In this document: positions 5,961 through 14,900 of the stretch, piece after piece
How the letters are laid out: the number at the start of each line of letters is the position of its first letter
Numbering within the stretch: the first letter of the stretch is position 1
Source: a virus
Strand: one strand, 5' to 3'
DNA: 27,884 nucleotides
IMG/VR virus record: IMGVR_UViG_3300030118_006529
Span: 1 to 27,884 of that record
Position numbers and translations under genes: made by a program
The notes under the pieces: model-generated
Told to the model about the DNA's origin: nothing
The model's database searches: none
What the model saw: only the letters and a program-made list of their open reading frames with translations

Positions 5961-8900
5961 CCATCTGACGCAGATTATGGATTCGCACAAGATTTTGTAG
6001 TTAAACCAATTACAGGAGATCCACGAAATTTAAAAGGATCAACACTTTTTCAAGATAAAGATGAAGATGATATCAACATTCAAGGTGCTTCAGGTGCGAT
6101 ATCAGATGTAAAAGACTTTTTATATGGCGGAGAGCATTACTATCAGATTAGTGTATCACAAGATTCAATTGATGGTAATTTTATACTTCCAGGCAGAACT
6201 CGTGTGGTAAATCAAGTTACTATTGGTTCGACTGTAATGACAGTTGATACAACAGTTGGATTCCCTACAAGTGGTTCTTTATCTTTACCAAGTGCAACCA
6301 CAGCGGGTATTGTAACTTATACTAGTAAAACATCAAATCAGTTTGTGGGATTACCAACAGCTGTTGATGTTTTAAATGTTGGTGATGATGTCAGATATAA
6401 TAATGTCGCTTACGGATATTCATTTGCAAATAATACTAAAAAGATTGAGGTATTAATTACAGGTGTTTTAAAAGATTTTCCAATACCAGACGAAACTTTT
6501 TACTTTAATAAGGGAGATAAAGTCAAAGTTGGTACATTTGGTATTAACAAGAGTTCTGAAGATGCTAACTTTGGATCATGGGTCTATAATACAACAGTCA
6601 AATTTACACCAAAAACTGTTACAAGACAATCAAGTAGTAGTTTTAGAATTGTAACACCATCAGATCATGGTCTTTTAGAGGAAGATACTGTTGAAGTTTT
6701 AGATGGTCAATCATTACTATCTGGAGTTGGTCGTGTTCTGAGTGTTATTAGTGGTTCAACTTTCATTGTAGGTGATTTGCCTGGCGTTGGTGTAAATAAT
6801 TTTGCATTTATAAGAAGAAGACTTAAAAGAGGAAACAGTTCATTACACGATAATATCACAAAATATACAACTGATGTTCAAAACGTGTATGATCATGAAA
6901 GTGATAATGCATTTGCACTACCTCCACATCCTCACGCATACGTCACATCACCCTCTTTACCAAGTTTAGCTAACGAACCCATCGTTGCACCAGATCGGTC
7001 TGTAACATGGACTGGCGCGACTGGCGGCGACGTTATACAGTTAATACAGGTTACAGAAGGTGCATCAGATCATGGATTCTACTCTGGAGAAGTTGTTACT
7101 TATAACGTCGTTAGTGGATTCTTAGGGCAACTGATTGATGGTAAAAATTATTATGTAAGTCGTGTAAGTTCTAATAATATTCGTCTTGCAAACTCATTAC
7201 CTGATTTAATTAATGGTGATTTTGTAGATGCAACTGGAAACGGAACATTTAAAATTTCTGTTCCAGAACTTGCAAATAAAAAACTAGAACATCAAAAATT
7301 ATTAAAAAGAATATCTCTCAATCCACTCTTTGATGGGGCAAAGCGTGAGACAACGCCAGGCACCACTGGCATCCTCGTAAATGGTACAGAGATATCAAAC
7401 TATAAGTCTGGTGATGTTATTCAATTTGGTGGTATTGAATCAGTAGATGTATTGGAAGGTGGATCACAATTTGATGTGATTACACCACCAACAGTGTCTA
7501 TTGAAAGTTTAACTGGTGCTGGTGTAAGTGCAACAGCAAACGTAAAAGGTTCTCTAGAAAGAATTGATATCATAGATCCAGGCTTTGATTATGTTGAACC
7601 ACCAACTATCGAAATTACTGGTGGAAATGGTGTAAATGCTATTGCAAGATCAAGATTAAAACAGGTTGATCATTTTATTGATTTTGATGCATCATCAACA
7701 GGTAATGCAATTAATATTGCTGACGATACGATTGGTTTTGGAACATTTCATAAGTTTCGTGATGGAGAGGCTGTAGTCTATAAAACCTTCAATACTGGTG
7801 CAATTGGTATTGCAAGCGCTGGTATTACCACAACTGCAATTCAACTTAATCCAGATCAAAGACTTGTTGATGAATCAATTTATTTTGTATCCAAAGTTAA
7901 TAATACAACTATTAGACTTGCAAATAACGAAAATGATGCTATCACAAAATCAAATTTACTTAATCTTACTGGATTTGCAGATGGATCACAAAGATTTCAA
8001 AGCTTAAGAAAGAAATTTATTTTAGGTCAGATTATTATCGATAATCCTGGCGAAGGATATGAAAATAAAAGAAGATTAGTCGCCACATCTGGTATTAATA
8101 CATATTCTGATTTTATTGAATATAAAGATCATGGATTTAAAGATGGTGAGATAGTTAGATATTCACACTCAGGAATCGGACTTACAATCGGAGGACTTGA
8201 TACAGATCAAGATTATTATGTTTTAAAAATAAGTGATGATAGATTCCGACTTGCCTCTGCTGGAATTGGAACTACTTTATCTAATGCAAATTATTTAACT
8301 AAACAATTTGTTGGATTAACATCAGTTGGTTCTGGAGAACATATATTTAATTATCCTCCAATAGTTGTTAATGTTAAAGGAAAGATTGGAATTAATACAG
8401 TTCATCCAGAAAATTATCATGCAAAAGTCAATCCAATTGTAAGAGGTTCAATCACATCAATTAATGTTGAGAAGCCTGGAATTGGATATGGTAATGATTC
8501 AACATTTAATTTTAGTATTCCTCCTCAAGTTCGTGTTTCCTCTGGATCATCATCAGAATACAAAGCTATTGTTACAAACGGAAGAATACAATCTGTAATT
8601 GTGACTCGTTCTGGTGGTGAATACACATCTGCTCCTGATTTGAAAATTTTAGGTGATGGTGTTGGTGCAAAAATAATATCATCAATTAGTAATGGAAGTG
8701 TTGATCAAGTTACTGTTGATAATGGTGGTGTTGGTTATTCAACAGCTACCGTTGGAGTTGAAGAAATAATTCCTGGCACAGGTGCTGTTTTCTTACCTAA
8801 AATTAGATCTTGGGCAGTTAATAACGTTAAAAGATATGAAGATATATTTTATGATGATGATGGATTTTTATCTAGAGGTGATAATGATGAGGGTATTAAA

Positions 8901-11900
8901 TTCACAGCATTTTATGCACCTAGAGGTTTAAGAAAAGTTTTAAAACAAAAAAATAGTGATGGAACAGTTGATTATACATCAAATGATTTAAATATTCTTA
9001 ACAATGCAGAACAAGTTTCTTTAAATCATTCACCGATTATTGGATGGGCTTATGATGGTAATCCAATTTACGGCCCTTATGGATATGATCGTAAAGATGG
9101 TGGTGTTGTAAGAATTATGAGATCTGGTTATGTTCTTAAAACAAGCAGAGAGAATGGGCCACCAATATCAGAATTTCCTCTTGGATTCTTTGTAGAAGAT
9201 CATGAGTATCTTGGAAATGGTGATCTTGATGAAAATAATGGAAGATATTGCATCACTCCAGATTATCCAAAAGGAACTTATGCTTATTTTGCAACAATTA
9301 ATCCAAATGAAAATGAAACTAGTGGAACATTTAAAAACTTTAGATCTCCAGTTTTTCCATATTTAATCGGTGAAAATTATGCTGCAAAACCTGATGAGTT
9401 TAATTTTATTGAAACAAATAATCAAGATTTAGATTTAAACACTCTCAATTTAAGAAGAAACACAAATCCATATAAGTTAGATGGAGCGGGATCTGAATAT
9501 GAAGGAATACACGATAGTCGAAAGATTGTTGATCAGGAGATTGAGATTAATTATGCATCGCCAGGTAGGATTAATCAATTTGAAATACTAAGTTCTGGAT
9601 CTGGTTATCAAGTTAAAGATCCATTAAGAGTTCAAAATTTAGGAAAAGGAAATGGTTTTTCTGGTGAAATTTCTAGAGTTGAAGGAAAGGAAATTGTATC
9701 CATAGCCTCAACTGTGGTTAAAATTGAAAATCTAGTATTTTCATATAATAATTCAAATGGACAAATTACAGGACTCTCATCTCAACCACACGATTTGGTT
9801 GTTGGTGATGTTGTAACCATTTCAGGATTATCAACTGACTCTTTGAGAAAATTAGATGGCAGACATCAAATTGGATTTAATACATCATTCTTACTTTTAA
9901 ATACAGGAATTGGAACAACTGGATCTACAGGTATAGTCACAAGCTTGTCAGTCACAGGTGACTTATCTAGAAATGCAATTGCACCGAATGATGTTTTAGG
10001 TATTAATACTGAAAGATTTTTAGTTCTTAATGTTGATGATGTTAATGATAAAGTTAGGGTCAAAAGAGAATTTGATGGTGTTTTAGGAACTGCTCATACA
10101 AGTACATCTCTAATTACATCTTTAAATCGTAGCATTACTTTTAATTTAGGTATTAATACTGATATTCAAACAAGAGTTAATATACCATACTTTTTCAATC
10201 CAATCGAGAGTGTTTCATTAGGAGAATCAGCTGGCGTTGGTATTGGATCAACAATTAGATATTCATTTAAAGTTGTGGGTGGTGCATCTACAGAAAGGTT
10301 CATTCCAACTCAAAATATTTTCTTACAGAATCATGGATTTGAAACTGGCGAAAAGCTTCTATATTCTAGTGGTGAAGGAACTTCACTTTTAGTTTCAAAT
10401 GGCATATCTACATTTAATCTAACTAATAATTCCCCTGTATTTGCAATTAATTTAGGTAAAGATTTACTTGGCATATCAACAAATCCATTAGGTATCGGAT
10501 CAACAGGATCTATTACAGGTATAGGATCAACTGCATATCAATTATTCTTTAAAGGTCACGGAACTGGACAGATTCATAGCTTAAAACCACAAAAAACTGA
10601 AATCACTGGTTTTGCTGAAAAAGTTGTTGGAACTGTTGTTTGTAAAGAAGCACACCAATTGATAGCAAATGATCGTGTTAGATTAAATGTAACGCCAGGT
10701 ATTACAACCACATTTAATGTTCAGTTTGATGATACCACTCGCAGAACATTTATTAATCCAATTAATTTTGGTGCTTCTTCTGTTGATATAACTAAAGATC
10801 AAATTACAATTCCAAATCACGGATATAAAACAGGCGATAAAGTTCTTTATAAATCATCGAATCCAGCAAATCCACTTTTTAATAACTTCACTTATTTTAT
10901 TGTTAGAATTGATAAAAATACAATTAAATTATCTGAAACTAACTTTAAATCTAAAAAATTAATACCTGATTGTATTTCACTTACATCTACAGGATCTGGT
11001 CATACAATTGCTTTAATTAATCCACCTCTATCACTTACTCGTGGATATAAAGTTGGATTTGCTGTATCTGACACATCTCTTACACAAGTCGTATCAGGAA
11101 AAAGAACACAGGTATTTGATTTTGAATTATTCAGAGATACAAACTTTACAAATCCATATTTTAATAATAAAGAGGATGGAGGATTTCAAGTTGTAGGTGT
11201 TGGAACTGTTGGTGTTACAACAACTGCAAGAGTAGATCTTTCTGTTACAGAAAATACTCCAATAGATCTTTTTTATAAATTAACACCTGTCAATTTAAAT
11301 ATTAATGCTCCATTTAAGAGAGATCCAATTGTTGATACTGATGTTATTAATTACAGTAGTTTAAAAATATCAGACAGTGTTTATAATGGTGATTTTGCAA
11401 TCACAGGAATTGGAAGCACAACATTCTCATTTGTTTTACCATCACAACCAGAAAAAGATGGCTATACTAAGGAGGAAGCTACTAAACTATCTTATTCAAC
11501 ATCTTCTGTAAGTGCAATAGGTGCCATTAATAATATTAGAATTATATCAAAAGGAAGAAATTATAAAACAATTCCTGTTGTTACTTCAATCGGATCAACA
11601 CTTGGAGTTGGTGGTGTTATTAGATTGAATAGTAATGAAACTGGTAAATTAAGAAGATATACAATTAAAAATCTTGGATTTGATTATTCAGCAGATAAAA
11701 CAATACAACCATCTGTTCAATTACCACAAATTTTGAGATTGGATCGATTATCCAAAATTGCAAACATTGGAATTAGTTCTGGTGGTAAAAATTATCTTGA
11801 ACCACCAAATGTTTTAGTGATTGATCGTGTAACTGGATTGATCAAAAATGAAGTTATAACAGCTGTTGATGTGCAAGGAACATCTGTTTCCGAAGTTAGA

Positions 11901-14900
11901 CTTTTAAGAAATACGAACTCCTTATATGATACAAATCCAAGAATTATTGCTACAAATAATAATAACGGAATTAAAGTTAAAAATCTATCATTTACAGGTG
12001 GAACAAATTTAGTTACTTTGACTCTTGAGGGTGCATATGATTCAACAACATATCCATTTACTCTTGGTGAAAAATTATATGTAGAAAATATTGGTATCGG
12101 ATCCACTGGAAGTGGATTTAATTCATCAGATTACAACTATGAACCTTTCGTAATTACTGGTGTTAATACAAATCCAGGCGGAGGAAATGCGACTGTTTCA
12201 TATAATTTAGATTCATCAGTCACAAGCCCAGGCATCTTTAGTGGCCCCTCATCATCAGGACAAGCAATACCTTTTGAAAATATAGCGCAGTTTAATATTG
12301 ATGTTGATACAAATCAATTTAGTGTTGGTGAAACTGTAAGCACAGGTGATAAAATTGGAACTGTTGTTGCTTGGAATGAGAATAATAAGTATCTTAAAGT
12401 ATTATCAAATGATACCTTTAATGTTGGTGAATCAATTAATGGTTCATCATCAAAATCTATCGCATTGATTGAACAGACAACTAAATTTAACTCAGTATTT
12501 AATATTGATTCTGACTCTGAATTTAGAAGTGGTTTCCGCAAAGAAACTGGAAAATTAAATACAGAATTACAAAAACTTGCAGATAATGATTATTATCAAA
12601 TATTCTCATATTCATTAGGTAGTCCAATTTCATATGATACATGGAAAGATCCAGTCAATAGTTTAGGTCATGTTGTTGGATTTAGAAATTTTGCTGATGT
12701 CAGCGTCGTTTCTACAGCTTCAACTGATGATAAGAATCGAAGAAATGCATCTGTTGGAGTTTCTTCATCAGTTGCAGTGGTCGTTGCTGATTTAGTGAGT
12801 GAAAAAGAATCATTACATAATTATTACGATTTTGATTTAGTTACAGAAAATTCTAAGAATATTGCTGGATTATTTGCATCTGATGAAATTAGTTTTGGTA
12901 ATCGAATCTTAACTGATTATATTGAATCAAGAACTAACAGAGCAATTACAATCGATAGCGTAAGTTCTGAGTTTAATGATCTACCTCGAGCAACTGCATT
13001 CTCTGATGTATTTGCTATCGATCTAGATGACATTGATGGAATTAAGTTTTATGTTATGGTGTTTGATACTCGATTCTCAGGAGAGAAAGAGATTATTCAA
13101 ATTAATTTACTTCATGATGGATCTCTTGGATACATGATGCCGTTTGGTCGTGTTGAAACTGCGATTGATCTTGGTGAATTTGACTTTAGTGTTTCGGGAA
13201 CTACAGGAAATCTGAGATATCTTCCAGCTAAATCTAAATTTAATAACTATGCATTAAGAATATTTGCGATTGAAACATTTAAGGATTCTCAAACTGGTAT
13301 CAGCACACTATCACTTGGAACAGGATATGACATTATTTCTACCTCATCTGGTATTGGATCTACAGATCCATCTCCAGTTCAAGTTGTGGGATTTGGAACC
13401 ACTGCGATCACAACCTCCAAATTATTCATTCAAACACAGGAACTTGATGGAGATCAAAGAACTCAATTAAATGAGTTGGTCGTTCTTAATGATAGTGAAG
13501 AAGTATATCTTTTAGATTATGCACAGATGATTAATGAGAATACCTCTCAAAGTAATTCTCCAAATGTGGGTCTTGGAACATTCGGTGCAGATGTAAGATC
13601 AGGAATCACAAGTGTATATTTCACACCTACGACTGGTGTTGGTGTTACAATGAGAGTTCATCAGGTAGCAATTGGAGGGACTGCAACTGGAATCGGAAGC
13701 ACAACCATATCACTGACTGAAGTATTAACCACAACTACAGATATCGCAGCAACAGGAACTCCACAACCAACAAGAATCAGTGGAATTAATTCTAATACAT
13801 ACACTGCTTTTGATGCGTTAATTGAAATACATGACACAACAAATGATCGATATGCTGTAACTCAAGTGACTGCAATTCATGACACCATCACTCCTCACTT
13901 TACAGAGTTTGGTTACATGGATAACTTCTCCACTAACGTTACTAGTTTCTCTGGTATTGGAACTGTTGGTGTTGGATATTCATCTGTAACTGGTGGTGAT
14001 ATTGAACTTCGTTTAACTCCTCCAGCAAATACAGCCATTACAACTAAGGTATTCCAGTATAACTTTAATGAGACTGGAACTGGTGGTGTTGGATTAGTCA
14101 CATTCACAGACTCTAGATTAAAATCAGCTGAGGGTAATTACACTGGAACTGAAAATGACGTTAAGTTCTCATTTAATCTTAAGCATACTGGAGACTCAAT
14201 TTTCCATAAAACATTTGATTCTGAAGATGCGTCAGTTGTTGATGTAACAAATAATACATTTATAGTTAATAATCACTTCTTCCAAACTGGTGAAGAATTA
14301 ACATATAATCCAATTGGTTCAGGAACAACCATGAACATTGGAATTGCAGCTACATCAATTAGTGGAATCGGTGTCACAACTAAATTACCACCAACAGTTT
14401 TTGCAGTCAAGATTGCAGAAAATAAATTCAAGGTTGCAAGAACCGCAGCAGAAGCTCTTCAAAATGTTCCTAAAGTTCTTGATCTTACAACTGTTGGTGT
14501 TGGAACCACTCAATCATTTACTGCTAAAAATCTTAATTCTAAGGCTCTTATTACTCTTGACAATAACATTCAAAGTCCTGTTATTCAATCTCCTGTTAAT
14601 ACAAAATTATCTTTTGATGCCTTAACAACAACTGACTTTGTAACATTAACAGGTATCTCATCATTCTTCTCTGGTGATGTAATTAAAGTAAATGATGAGT
14701 TTATGAAGATTGATACAGTCGGTATCGGATCTACAAATCAACTTCTTGTGAAGAGAGCTCAATTAAATTCAGCTCTTGCAAATCATAGTGCTGGTGATAC
14801 TGTCACTAAATTCTTAGGAAATTATCAAATAGTTAAGGATACAATCAACTTTACAGATGCACCAAAAGGTGAAAAAGGCCCATCTGGTTTGACCACAACA

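Larger units (their letters stand above)
6660..14532 (+). repeat. 'HGF-TGE' module family, at least eight degenerate copies
   Basis: Copies begin near 6660, 7062, 7747, 8125, 9783, 10327, 10813 and 14266. The consensus is Asn/Asp-His-Gly-Phe, three or four residues, Gly-Glu/Asp-x-Val-x-Tyr, a variable loop, Tyr-Tyr/Phe-Val-x-x-Val/Ile, then Asn-x-Ile-Arg/Lys-Leu-Ala. Examples are DHGFYSGEVVTY with YYVSRVSSNNIRLA, and NHGYKTGDKVLY with YFIVRIDKNTIKLS. Each copy spans about 65-85 residues and is likely a beta unit. Copies are strongly diverged, so this is an old expansion and not a recent tandem duplication. Confidence 0.75.

Noticed and set aside
11792-12106. 104-aa ORF on the - strand within the giant gene
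   Set aside because: Typical antisense shadow in AT-rich DNA; all clear genes are on + and the sequence has no start signals or known motif. The other minus-strand ORFs were dropped for the same reason.
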